Shown: one piece after another, positions 16,226-24,322 of the stretch
Layout: every line of letters starts with the position of its first letter
Numbering within the stretch: the first letter of the stretch is position 1
Source of the DNA: CAYOLL01 sp964404765 [NCBI: uncultured Gemmatimonadota bacterium]
GTDB taxonomy: Bacteria > 4572-55
Length of the DNA stretch: 34,553 nucleotides
Assembly (NCBI GenBank): GCA_964404765.1
Contig: CAYOLL010000056.1
Coordinates: 1-34,553 of the forward strand
Direction: 5' to 3'
Position numbers and translations under genes: made by a program
The notes under the pieces: model-generated
Databases searched by the model: none
What the model saw: the letters and a program-made list of their open reading frames with translations, nothing else
What the model was told of the DNA's origin: nothing

Positions 16226-17173
16226 TTAAATACCGATTTTACGTCCAATGTAACCAATGATTATTTTTCCCGGCCCCAAGTCGGGGAAAAAATGCAGTCG
16301 CCAAGGGTCGGGTGCCATCCGAACATGCCAGCTAAAGATACGCTTTTGGCCATCGGGACATTTAAATACGAAAAGGTTTTCATGCTGCGACAGGCGTGCG
16401 TCACTTTCAGGAGAGGTTTTGCAAGGAAGTTGTTTGAAATCGAAATAGCCGGATGTCCAACTGCGGCAATAATCCTGCAATTCAAAAAGGCGTTTCATAA
16501 CCGGATTCAGCATCGGATGCCCGCTGTTCAGGGTCTCCAGATTTTCACGCACATTGTCGCAGAATTCGAGATTTTGGAAAAGTGTTTGCCGTTGCTCCCA
16601 TAATTGAACGCCATTGTGCGCCGAACTGCGTAATGTCTCTTTAATCCAGGCATGATGGGCTTGAATATGAATGGATCGACTGGCATGGGGAATCATAACA
16701 AATTCAGCAGGCTTGAGATCGGCGCTATCGGAATCAATCGCTATGAAATGTAAATTGATATGAGCGTGACCCCATTTTGTATCCGAAAGCAGGCTAACCG
16801 CTAAATGGCCGGAAATATAGGCAAAGCAAAGCGCGGCTGCTGATTCCCCGTCGTGTTTTCCCTCCGATAAATCAAAATCGTCTTTGATAGATTCGGCCAG
16901 ATACGTCCAATAGGGCGCTTTTGTGGCCAGCGTACCAATAAAGCGCCGTTGCTCGCGGTCAACTTCCGGATCATTGCGCCATTGGGCGACGGAATAGGCC
17001 GGCGCCAGGTTTTTGCTGTTAAAATCCGTATCTGTGCGGAGAATGCGTTGAACACCAGCCTTACCGGCGGTGATCATGGTTGCTATTAAACCGGACATCC
17101 GCTCCCGGGCCGCATATTTATTCGGAGCAAGCCCTTGCAGGGATAGATCGTTCAACACCATTTCGACGGCCAT
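16226..17173 (-). CDS. Unrecognised protein, third gene of the DUF262-DUF3696 operon
   Basis: 315 aa; I do not recognise the family. It has no signal peptide or membrane helix. The N-terminal two thirds look mostly helical (LNDLSLQGLAPNKYAARERM, then RRFIGTLATKAPYWTYLAESI), with a mixed core containing GHLAVSLLSD and HAHINLHFIAIDSD. The last ~65 residues are different: charged and aromatic, with FSWHVRM, RLHFFPD and KIIIGYIGRKIG near the end, a small beta-rich module whose H/R/D residues could be catalytic or nucleic-acid-binding (guess). Its ATG lies 1 nt after the ATPase stop codon, so it is tightly co-translated. By context it would be the effector or specificity part of the same system as the ATPase and DUF262 protein. 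Confidence 0.7.
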   Translation of the reverse strand: MAVEMVLNDLSLQGLAPNKYAARERMSGLIATMITAGKAGVQRILRTDTDFNSKNLAPAYSVAQWRNDPEVDREQRRFIGTLATKAPYWTYLAESIKDDFDLSEGKHDGESAAALCFAYISGHLAVSLLSDTKWGHAHINLHFIAIDSDSADLKPAEFVMIPHASRSIHIQAHHAWIKETLRSSAHNGVQLWEQRQTLFQNLEFCDNVRENLETLNSGHPMLNPVMKRLFELQDYCRSWTSGYFDFKQLPCKTSPESDARLSQHENLFVFKCPDGQKRIFSWHVRMAPDPWRLHFFPDLGPGKIIIGYIGRKIGI

Positions 17174-17174
17174 A

Positions 17175-18290
17175 CTACGCCCCCGCCGGTTCTAACAAAG
17201 CTTCCAGACACCTATCCCATTCATCGAAAAAATCTTCTGGCCATTGATCGATACGGCCATTCCGGTCTAAGCGCGGCGAAGTCACTTCTGGCTCGCTCAG
17301 GCCGTCTTTGACCCGCCCGCTAAAAAAGTGAATTTGCACGTCATTTGAGTCGATTTGTCCCTGATGCGCTGCCAAGCGAATCCCGTTCAAAATATGATCG
17401 CTATGCGTTTCGATAACGACTTGAACGCCGTTATGAGCTGCTTTGGCCAACAACTGGCCGATTCTGGCCTGACCTTTGGGGTGTAGATGCGCTTCCGGAT
17501 TTTCCAACAGCAGCAGTGCGCCGGGCGCAGCGGACATAACCGCCAAAATAATGGGCAAGGTATAGGTCAGCCCAAAGCCGACATTCGTTGGCCGGTAATC
17601 ATTGCTAAGGCCATAAGAATACTGCAAAGCGGCAATGTCCAATGCCGAATTGGTTTGGAATTTTACCCGGACTCCGGGGCTGATTTCACTCAGCCAGGCT
17701 TCGGTTTGGTTCTTGAGCGTTAAAGAGACGGCCTCGGGATGACCCAACGATTCTATTTTGATAAGATCGTCGCCATAAATCGCCAGAAAATGGGTGGCGA
17801 ATTCACCACGGGAACCCAGTTGCCGCCGCACCCGCACCTGAAAATCCGATAGCTCGAGATACACTCGCGGCCCCAATCGTTCCGCCTGAAGATATTGAAA
17901 TTGGTCGGTAAAAAGGCTTTGCCGGTATACTTCAGGCGAAGCTGTTTCAGTAGCTAAGGGTAGCATTTCCAGACGCTTTTTACTCAAGTCCAACGGTGCG
18001 GTTTCCCACTTCCCGCTTCCATCCAGCCAAATCACAGAAAGAGAAACAAATTTTTCCGCATTTTCGTTTACGGCATCAGTAGCCGTGCCAATTTTAATAA
18101 GATCGCCGTTTAATGCAATGCCTGTTTTGGGTAGGGAGCCTTGCAGAAACGATTGCCGCAACAGAAGTAAAGATTGCAAAGTCGTTGATTTACCGGTGCT
18201 ATTCAGACCCGTTAACAATGTCAACGGCTTAAAACTCAGCGTCTGATCGACAAAGCGTTTAAAATTTTGAATTCGGACTTGTTGAATCAT
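17175..18290 (-). CDS. DUF3696 AAA/ABC-type ATPase (SMC/RecF-like, defence-associated)
   Basis: 371 aa. The N-terminus has the RecF/SMC-like start (IQNFKRFVDQTLSFKPLTLL) and Walker A GLNSTGKST (28-36). Walker B with its catalytic acid is ALLLLENPEAHLHP (258-271, E263), followed by an H-loop-type ETHSDH (294-299). The C-terminal DUF3696 signature is visible as GRIDQWPEDFFDEWD (345-359). Such ATPases occur as partners of nucleases in OLD/Septu/RloC-like conflict systems; this one has no TOPRIM or HNH of its own. It overlaps the DUF262 gene by 4 nt (ATGA, 18287-18290) and is followed after 1 nt by the unknown gene. Start supported by GAGGAAA upstream. Confidence 0.88.
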   Translation of the reverse strand: MIQQVRIQNFKRFVDQTLSFKPLTLLTGLNSTGKSTTLQSLLLLRQSFLQGSLPKTGIALNGDLIKIGTATDAVNENAEKFVSLSVIWLDGSGKWETAPLDLSKKRLEMLPLATETASPEVYRQSLFTDQFQYLQAERLGPRVYLELSDFQVRVRRQLGSRGEFATHFLAIYGDDLIKIESLGHPEAVSLTLKNQTEAWLSEISPGVRVKFQTNSALDIAALQYSYGLSNDYRPTNVGFGLTYTLPIILAVMSAAPGALLLLENPEAHLHPKGQARIGQLLAKAAHNGVQVVIETHSDHILNGIRLAAHQGQIDSNDVQIHFFSGRVKDGLSEPEVTSPRLDRNGRIDQWPEDFFDEWDRCLEALLEPAGA

Positions 18291-19405
18291 GCTAAAGTTT
18301 CCTCAATGATGCGCTCGATCGCGCTAAAACGTAATCTCACTTTACTAATATCGGCAGTGCCTTGCGAGATCGCTTTATCAAAATCACGGCTATTCATCAA
18401 CTGCATAAACTTTTCTTTTAATATCACTTTGCGACTTTCGAGAACGGAAATTTGCGCATCGGTCAATTGGTTTAAATTAACAGACCAGATGTCAAACAGC
18501 GCCTTGTTGACCGGCCGACGCGAATGGTTAAGATCATACTGCTTACGAAAAGCCTTTTCTTCAAAAACCAACTTGGCTGCTTGCATAGTAAGTTTGAACT
18601 TAGATTTTAGCATCTCTATTTCGCTATCAGGCATCTGATTAATAGCTTTCATGGTTTCATCTAAAAAAGTGTCCCACTCTTTTCCTTTAAAATCTTTGTA
18701 GGACGTCAGCGTGAAGGCAAAAAAACGCAGTATCAGCTCACGTGCGGCCATCCGATCATCTTTAACGCCCGTACCGATCACTTCTTTAAATTCTGGCACG
18801 CTAGCCAGCTCTTTTAAGAGATGCGTCGATTTTCCCTGATTTAGCGCGTGCCGGATTTCTTGCATTGACAGGGGCACGCCCCCGGTGTTAATTCGCTTGA
18901 AAATGTTAAATTTAACGGTGGGCGGGGTACCTTTTTCAATCAAATATACGGTAACTTGCGTCTCGGCAATTCTTCGCTGATACGAGCGAGGCAAGTCGTC
19001 ATAAATTTTGCCTTCAAATTGCGTTAAAAACTCCAATCCCTGCAAACGCAACTCTTTATCCAATACAAACTGCTTAAGTGTCGTTAAGCGTTGCAACCCG
19101 TCAATCACCACCCATTTGTCGAGATCGGAGCCATCCACATAAAAAGCCGGCAAAGGAATTCGGACTAATAAGGATTCGATCAGACGGCTTTTGGCTACGG
19201 GCTTCCAAATGCCGGCTTCGCGTTGAAAATCAGGCGCCAGATCCAATTCATCATGCTGGATTCTGGCCAGGAGTAAGTCTAAGGTGATATGGCGCCTATC
19301 AATCCGGATTTGATTGGGATCGAACGGCTCGCTGATTTCGCTTTCATCCTCAATTTCTAAACCGTCGTCGTCAATTTGCAGTTTAACGTCATCTTCCAAC
19401 GACAT
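18287..19405 (-). CDS. DUF262 (ParB/GmrSD-like nuclease fold) protein
   Basis: 372 aa from the ATG at 19405, chosen because AGGAGGAAG sits just upstream; an ATG at 19501 would add 32 residues with no ribosome site. The N-terminus is very acidic (residues ~1-30). The DUF262 core shows PDFQREAGIWKP (58-69), SLLVRIPLPAFYV and the signature DGLQRLTTL (102-110), a variant of the DGQQR motif of the ParB/sulfiredoxin-like fold. RRIAETQVTVYLIE and FNIFKRINTGGVPLS are also typical. A helical C-terminal region follows. DUF262 proteins include the type IV restriction enzymes GmrS/GmrD and BrxU, where the DGQQR motif contributes NTP-dependent activity. There is no DUF1524 HNH partner domain here. First gene of the coupled three-gene operon. 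Confidence 0.88.
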   Translation of the reverse strand: MSLEDDVKLQIDDDGLEIEDESEISEPFDPNQIRIDRRHITLDLLLARIQHDELDLAPDFQREAGIWKPVAKSRLIESLLVRIPLPAFYVDGSDLDKWVVIDGLQRLTTLKQFVLDKELRLQGLEFLTQFEGKIYDDLPRSYQRRIAETQVTVYLIEKGTPPTVKFNIFKRINTGGVPLSMQEIRHALNQGKSTHLLKELASVPEFKEVIGTGVKDDRMAARELILRFFAFTLTSYKDFKGKEWDTFLDETMKAINQMPDSEIEMLKSKFKLTMQAAKLVFEEKAFRKQYDLNHSRRPVNKALFDIWSVNLNQLTDAQISVLESRKVILKEKFMQLMNSRDFDKAISQGTADISKVRLRFSAIERIIEETLA

Positions 19406-19519
19406 TTTTCTTCCTCCTGAAACTAAGCTAATGATAACCATGACAGAGCAATTGTCGGGTCGCGCTTCAAACGTACCGTCGAGTTTGCTCGGCTCGGGCA
19501 CAATAACTTCATCGCCCGG

Positions 19520-21019
19520 TTATCCCAACGCAGCCTGCTCTCCCGTCCGGATCACTTCCATCACTTCTTCGACGGTTGTGGCCGTGAGCAGTCTTTCTTT
19601 GACAAAGTCGCTTTCGTGGAGCAGCGAGGCGATACGGGACTGAATGCGCTGATGAATCCGCGGCTGGCCGGCCGGCGTCAGCAGGACAAATAATAAGTGC
19701 GCTTTTTCGGCTGTATGCTCAAAGGGCACGCCATTCGTGGAGCGTAGCAGCATCACGTATGGGGCGCTCAGACCGTTGACGCGGGCGTGCGGCATCCCAA
19801 TGCCTTCGCCAAGGTAAGTGGAGACAAGCCGCTCTCTTTCCTGAAGGGCGGTAATAAATTGCGGGAGCGGAATAGGCAGCGCAGCTGGTGGCATTTTAAT
19901 CAGGATACTGCGCACGGCTTCGATGGACGAAACGCCATCCACTTGCAAGAAAATACGCTCCGGCTTTAAGATGTCGCCCAAGCGTAGCAACTCCTCATCT
20001 TCAAACTCATCACGGATGGTGCCCACGATTTCTTCCAGCACATCTTCCAGGGTCACAAAGCCGACCCACTTATCTTCGGCATTCGTCACCAGTGCGGCAT
20101 GGATGGCCCGCCGCTGCATTTCCGCCAGCATGACTTCGATAGGTGTTGTTTCCGCCATGGTGATAATGGGTCGGGTAAGAGCCCGTAAATCCGGGACATC
20201 GGCATCGTTTCGCAAATTGCGCAAGACGATGTCTTTGACATGAACCAGGCCGACCGGCAGATCGGCATCGCCGTCCAGCAGCGGGAAGCGGGTATAGTGC
20301 GTCTCGCGGATGAGCTTGAGGTTGTTTGCCCAGGGCTGCCGGGCGTCGAGGCATTTAATGGCCGAGCGCAGACGCATGGCATCGCGGACCGTCAAAGTGC
20401 CAAAATCGAACACATTTTCGATAAACAGCAGGCGGCGGAACGACATCATGCCCCGTTCCTGGGAGCGGTCCAGAATGATGCGCACTTCGTCTTCGCTGTG
20501 CTGCTCGTCGTGGGCAGAACCATACAGACCAAACAATCGCAGGATACCGTTGGTGCTGGCGGTGAGCATCCAGAGTGTCGGATAAAAAAGCAGATAGCAA
20601 ATTCGCAACGGTTTGGCTAACAACAATCCACAACGGTCGGCCCATTTGATAGCGATCATTTTGGGGACTTGCTCGCCCAACACGATATGCGAACCGGAAA
20701 TAACGATATACGAGATCAAAATGGCGGCAAGGGTGCGCCACAGGTCGTGCTCCTGACCCGGAAACATAATATCGGACAGACGCTTGCCGACCATGCCCAG
20801 AGCCACGCTGGCCAAGGTGATGCCAACCTGACAAACGCCCAGGTAATCATCCATGTTTTCACAAATCATCGCTAGGGCGCGGGCGCGGGTATCGCCGGCG
20901 GCCACAAGCTCGGCAATGCGAGTCGAGCGCACTTTGACAATCGCAAATTCAGCCAATACAAAAAAGCCGTTAATCGCCAGTAAGACCGCGAGGGCGATAG
21001 TTAAAAAAATAAACTCCAT
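19520..21019 (-). CDS. CNNM-CBS transporter protein fused to a PTS EIIA domain
   Basis: 499 aa. An N-terminal CNNM/DUF21 membrane domain (~1-195; helices near 3-22, 57-77, 95-115, 130-155; NGFFVLAEFAIVKVRSTRI is typical) is followed by a CBS pair (~205-330, with HYTRFPLLDG and GFVTLEDVLEEIVG). Family members are ion-transport (Mg/Co) related membrane proteins. The usual CorC_HlyC tail is replaced by a PTS type-2 EIIA-like domain (~355-492) with the phosphorylatable-histidine motif GIGMPHAR (H411). This suggests control of the membrane domain by PTS phosphorylation (inference). No other PTS gene is in the window. No strong Shine-Dalgarno is visible. Divergent from prfB. Confidence 0.88.
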   Translation of the reverse strand: MEFIFLTIALAVLLAINGFFVLAEFAIVKVRSTRIAELVAAGDTRARALAMICENMDDYLGVCQVGITLASVALGMVGKRLSDIMFPGQEHDLWRTLAAILISYIVISGSHIVLGEQVPKMIAIKWADRCGLLLAKPLRICYLLFYPTLWMLTASTNGILRLFGLYGSAHDEQHSEDEVRIILDRSQERGMMSFRRLLFIENVFDFGTLTVRDAMRLRSAIKCLDARQPWANNLKLIRETHYTRFPLLDGDADLPVGLVHVKDIVLRNLRNDADVPDLRALTRPIITMAETTPIEVMLAEMQRRAIHAALVTNAEDKWVGFVTLEDVLEEIVGTIRDEFEDEELLRLGDILKPERIFLQVDGVSSIEAVRSILIKMPPAALPIPLPQFITALQERERLVSTYLGEGIGMPHARVNGLSAPYVMLLRSTNGVPFEHTAEKAHLLFVLLTPAGQPRIHQRIQSRIASLLHESDFVKERLLTATTVEEVMEVIRTGEQAALG

Positions 21020-21216
21020 AACTTGTTTTTAATCCGTAATTTGGGTAACGTGCCATTAGCCGTAACGGCTATTTTTACGGCGGCTGCTATGACGGGAATA
21101 GTAGGAAGAACTCCATTATTAACGCGCATAAAATAGCCCACGATGCCCGTCAAGTCAAGACGAAACTTGACTTCTCCGTTTATGCCCATTACATTAGGCG
21201 AGCTTTAATTCCCGGC

Positions 21217-21233
21217 GCGGAACGTCGTTCCGC
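21217..21233. repeat. Perfect short palindrome in the prfB upstream region
   Basis: GCGGAACG and CGTTCCGC are perfect arms around a single T, 56 nt before the prfB start. Another small dyad, AGCCG-TAA-CGGCT, lies near 21059-21071. Either could be an operator or a terminator remnant in this 269-bp divergent gap; no gene is seen here. Confidence 0.5.
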
Positions 21234-21288
21234 CAAGCGCTGCGCGAATGCGATTCACGCGGCATCATGACGCTCAACGAGGTGGAAA

Positions 21289-22399
21289 ATGATTAATGAC
21301 ATGAACAAATTTCTGCAGGATTCCCGCGACCGTGTCGCCAAAATGCGAGGTTATCTTTGACTTGGATACGAAGGAGCGGGAAGTCGCCCGATTAGACGGC
21401 ATTATGGCCGCGCCAAATTTTTGGGATAGTAATGAAGCGGCCCAAAAGACGATTGCCGAAGCCAATGTGCTTAAAAAATGGGTTGATACCTGGGCGAATC
21501 TGTCCCGCCAATTCCACGATGTTGCCGATTTGTATGAATTGGCTAAAGCCGAAAATGATGCTGCTACGCTTAAAGATATTGAGGCCGATGCCGAAAAGCT
21601 GGAAGCCCGCATTGAATCGGTGGAAATGTCGATCATGCTAAGTGATAAGGACGATCCACGCAATGCGATTTTGACGATTCATCCGGGCGCGGGCGGCACA
21701 GAGTCGCAGGATTGGGCGGAAATGCTGATGCGGATGTACATCCGCTGGATGGAGCGGCACGGCTTCGAATACAGTGTGCTGGACTTTCTGCCCGGCGAAG
21801 AGGCCGGTGTCAAAAGCGCGACCATCGAAGTCCACGGCGAGTATGCCTACGGCCTGCTGAAAGCCGAGATCGGCGTACACCGTCTGGTGCGTATTTCTCC
21901 GTTTGACGCCAACAAGCGCCGCCATACCTCGTTTGTATCCGTCTTCACCTATCCGGAAATTGACGATGTGTCCGAATATGATATTATTATCGACGAAAAA
22001 GATTTAAAGATCGACACCTATCGGGCCAGCGGGGCCGGCGGGCAGCATATCAATAAAACAGAATCCGCCATCCGCATCACCCACTTGCCGACGAACATTG
22101 TTGTCCAATGCCAAAATGAGCGCTCGCAGCATAAAAACAAGGCCTCGGCCATGAAACTGCTGCGCAGTCGGCTCTACCAGAGACATCGCGAAGAACGGGA
22201 AGAGGAAAAAAACAAGCTGTCCGCGCAAAAGAAGAAGATCGAATGGGGCAGCCAGATTCGCTCGTACGTTTTCCAGCCCTACACGCTGGTGAAAGATCAC
22301 CGCACCAACTTTGAAATCGGTAACATTCAAGCCGTAATGGATGGCGCGATTGACCCGTTTATTCATGCCTATCTGAAGGAATATACGAGTGTGGCGTAG
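21289..22399 (+). CDS. prfB: Peptide chain release factor 2, expressed by +1 frameshift
   Basis: The gene starts at ATG 21289 (GAGG six nt upstream) and reads 23 codons to CTT at 21355-21357, then an in-frame TGA at 21358-21360. Skipping the T resumes at GAC (21359) in the frame that runs to 22399, giving 369 aa. The junction CTT-TGA-C is the classic RF2 autoregulatory site. The product has the RF2 anticodon-reading tripeptide SPF (in VRISPFDANKRRHTSF) and the catalytic GGQ (in RASGAGGQHINKTESAI). It releases peptides at UGA and UAA. When RF2 is scarce the ribosome pauses at UGA and shifts, making more RF2. Starting at 21332 instead would miss the N-terminus and is wrong. Confidence 0.95.
21346..21361 (+). 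promoter_or_regulatory. Programmed +1 ribosomal frameshift site of prfB
   Basis: The sequence CGAGGTTATCTTTGAC has an internal Shine-Dalgarno-like GAGG, the slippery CTT codon and the weak-context stop TGA-C, the same arrangement as in E. coli (where the internal SD is stronger, AGGGGG). Confidence 0.95.
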
Positions 22400-22524
22400 T
22401 CAATGTTTTCTTAGCAATATATCCGGGAAGTAAGCATTGACAAAAACAACGCGCTACTATAAGTTAATCGTGAAGGAAACCATTGCAACGTCAAGCATTT
22501 CAACGACCTTAAGGAGGAAAATTT

Positions 22525-22749
22525 ATGCCGATTACGCAGCAGTACGGCCTCTACTTATTAGAAATTATGAAAAGTTTACCGGAAGAAAAGGCGCTTGAAT
22601 TGCTTGATTTTGCTAAATTTCTGGCGCAACAATATGGCCTTGAGTCCAAAACACAAGTGGAGGAAAGCGTGCTGTTGTGGCAAGAGCAATCCCTGGCCAA
22701 AATATGGGACAACCCGGAGGAAGACGTGTATGAACTATCGCCGCGGTGA
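22525..22749 (+). CDS. DUF2281-like antitoxin of the MazF pair
   Basis: 74 aa, with a strong AAGGAGG eight nt before the ATG. The central LEIMKSLPEEKALELLDFAKFLAQQYG (as short segments LPEEKALELLDF and AKFLAQQ) matches the short helical DUF2281 antitoxin pattern. The C-terminal part (WQEQSLAKIWDNPEEDVYE) is acidic and ends in the common W-x-N-PEED-V-Y pattern that meets the toxin. It overlaps the toxin start by 20 nt. It should neutralise the toxin and may repress the pair; no operator was identified in the 125-bp upstream gap. Confidence 0.85.
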   Translation: MPITQQYGLYLLEIMKSLPEEKALELLDFAKFLAQQYGLESKTQVEESVLLWQEQSLAKIWDNPEEDVYELSPR

Positions 22750-23110
22750 TGTGGTTATTTTGCCCTTTCCCTTTGTAACCCGGCAAGGTGTGGAACAAAA
22801 GGCGCGACCCGCCCTCATCATTTCCGACCATTCCATCACGCGTCGCTTTGGTGATGTGATTTTGGCGGGAATTACGACGCGAACGCCGGCGGCGCTTGTT
22901 TCCACTGAGTTGCTTGTTCAACCGGGAGCGCCGGAATTTGCCCAATCCGGCCTGGCCAAGCCGTCGGTTATTCGCTGCGAATACATCATGACCATCCCGG
23001 TTGAAATCATTGCCTACAAATTAGGCGATTTGCCGGCATCCTTTATGAGCCGGATTGATGAAAAGCTGCGGATAAGTCTTGGCCTGATCCCGGAAACGCT
23101 CCCTTCCTGA
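22730..23110 (+). CDS. MazF/PemK-family endoribonuclease toxin
   Basis: 126 aa from the ATG at 22730, chosen because GGAGG sits at 22716-22720 and the protein then begins with the family pattern RGDVVILPFPF. An earlier in-frame ATG at 22595 would place 45 low-complexity residues inside the antitoxin gene and is rejected. RPALIIS and the C-terminal helix are typical of MazF/PemK mRNA interferases, which cleave mRNA or other RNA at short motifs. The pair is transcribed with or just after prfB. Confidence 0.92.
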   Translation: MNYRRGDVVILPFPFVTRQGVEQKARPALIISDHSITRRFGDVILAGITTRTPAALVSTELLVQPGAPEFAQSGLAKPSVIRCEYIMTIPVEIIAYKLGDLPASFMSRIDEKLRISLGLIPETLPS

Positions 23111-23200
23111 TGTGTGCTTTCGTTGTTTTGCGATTCTATTAAATTAAGGTGTGCGCATTTTTGTTACGCCGCCGATCCGAGCGTCATCCGAAGCCGAAAA

Positions 23201-24307
23201 ATGAAACCTCTGAAACTATACGTCGTCTTCCTTTACGGATTGCTTTTGCTGCCGGGCCTGCTTAAATCCGCGTGCGCCGATGAGGACTTGCCGCAGGCTA
23301 TGCCGGATGAATTGTCGCCTGTCGATACGTTGTTTGACGAGCCGATGCGCCGGGGAATTGCGCTGCTTTACGAAGATCATTTTGAACAGGCGCTGGCTAT
23401 TTTTGATAGCTTGCAGCGGGCGCAGCCCGACCATCCCGCCCCTTATTTTTACAAAGCCGCCGTCTATCAAACCTGGATGATTGCCTATCGTTTTAACGCT
23501 TATCAAAAAGAGTTGGAAAGCGAAGTACAAAAGGCGATTGCGAATGGGGAAGCGCTGCTGACAACCAAAGCGCAGAATCCGTGGCTGCATTTCTACATGG
23601 GCGCAGCCTATGGCTACCGCGCCTTTTACAAAATGCGTAAATTTCGCTGGATTGGCGCCTATCGCGATGGCATGAAAAGCATTGGCGGATTGCGGATGGC
23701 GCTGACGCTTGAGCCGAAGTTGTACGATGTTTATCTGGGGTTAGGCTCATACCATTACTGGCGAACCGCCCGCTCCAAATTTATCCGCTCAGTGGCTTTT
23801 TGGATGAAGGATTTGCGTGACCTAGGTCTAAAGCAGATTGCCTTTGCCGCGCAGCATGCTCGCTATGTCCGCGACGAATCCCTGTATGTTCTGGCATCGG
23901 CCTATTTTGACAACAACCAACCTGAGCAGGCATTAATTGCTCTGGATACGATTATCGTGCGTAATAAGCCGGAAGTTGTCTCCTATCTCTATTTGCGAGG
24001 CCGAACACTGGCCCGTTTTCAACGCTGGGAGGAAGCAGAGCGGTTTTTTCGGACGGCATTGGCCCGTTTAGACGCCAAATCTTATGCGGCGGCGGGATAT
24101 AAAGTGGAGTGTACGTACTGGATTGCCAAAGCGTTGGATGGTCAGCAGAACTATGCGGAAGCCTATCGGCTGACCCAAAGTGCAGTGGCGTTAAGCCGGA
24201 CGCGCAACGCCGATGCGGAACTGGAAAGTCAATTTGAAAGCTTTGACGAGGTCTCTAAAAATCTGACCCTTTTGCACAATGAATTGGCTAGCAAACAGCC
24301 GAAATAG
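23201..24307 (+). CDS. Exported TPR-repeat protein
   Basis: 368 aa from the ATG at 23201; an ATG at 23114 is rejected because a clear signal peptide begins at 23201 (VVFLYGLLLLPGLLKSACA, residues ~8-26). TPR-like helical repeats are seen at ~52-90 (LLYEDHFEQALAIFDSLQRAQPD then PAPYFYKAAVYQ), ~235-270 (DESLYVLASAYFDNNQPEQALIALD), ~275-300 and ~305-345 (QQNYAEAYRLTQSAVALS). Such proteins are periplasmic or outer-membrane scaffolds; function here unknown. It converges with the BatD-like gene with only 15 nt between the two stops, so a bidirectional ending is likely. Confidence 0.8.
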   Translation: MKPLKLYVVFLYGLLLLPGLLKSACADEDLPQAMPDELSPVDTLFDEPMRRGIALLYEDHFEQALAIFDSLQRAQPDHPAPYFYKAAVYQTWMIAYRFNAYQKELESEVQKAIANGEALLTTKAQNPWLHFYMGAAYGYRAFYKMRKFRWIGAYRDGMKSIGGLRMALTLEPKLYDVYLGLGSYHYWRTARSKFIRSVAFWMKDLRDLGLKQIAFAAQHARYVRDESLYVLASAYFDNNQPEQALIALDTIIVRNKPEVVSYLYLRGRTLARFQRWEEAERFFRTALARLDAKSYAAAGYKVECTYWIAKALDGQQNYAEAYRLTQSAVALSRTRNADAELESQFESFDEVSKNLTLLHNELASKQPK

Positions 24308-24322
24308 CCTACAGCCTAATTA

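Noticed and set aside
19406-19501. Upstream start of the DUF262 protein
   Set aside because: The 32 extra residues lack a ribosome site, while AGGAGG precedes the ATG at 19405.
21001-21189. 62-codon minus-strand ORF upstream of the CNNM gene
   Set aside because: No ribosome site or family, and it overlaps the CNNM start; treated as non-coding upstream region.
23114-23200. Upstream start of the TPR protein
   Set aside because: It would place 29 residues before an obvious signal peptide.
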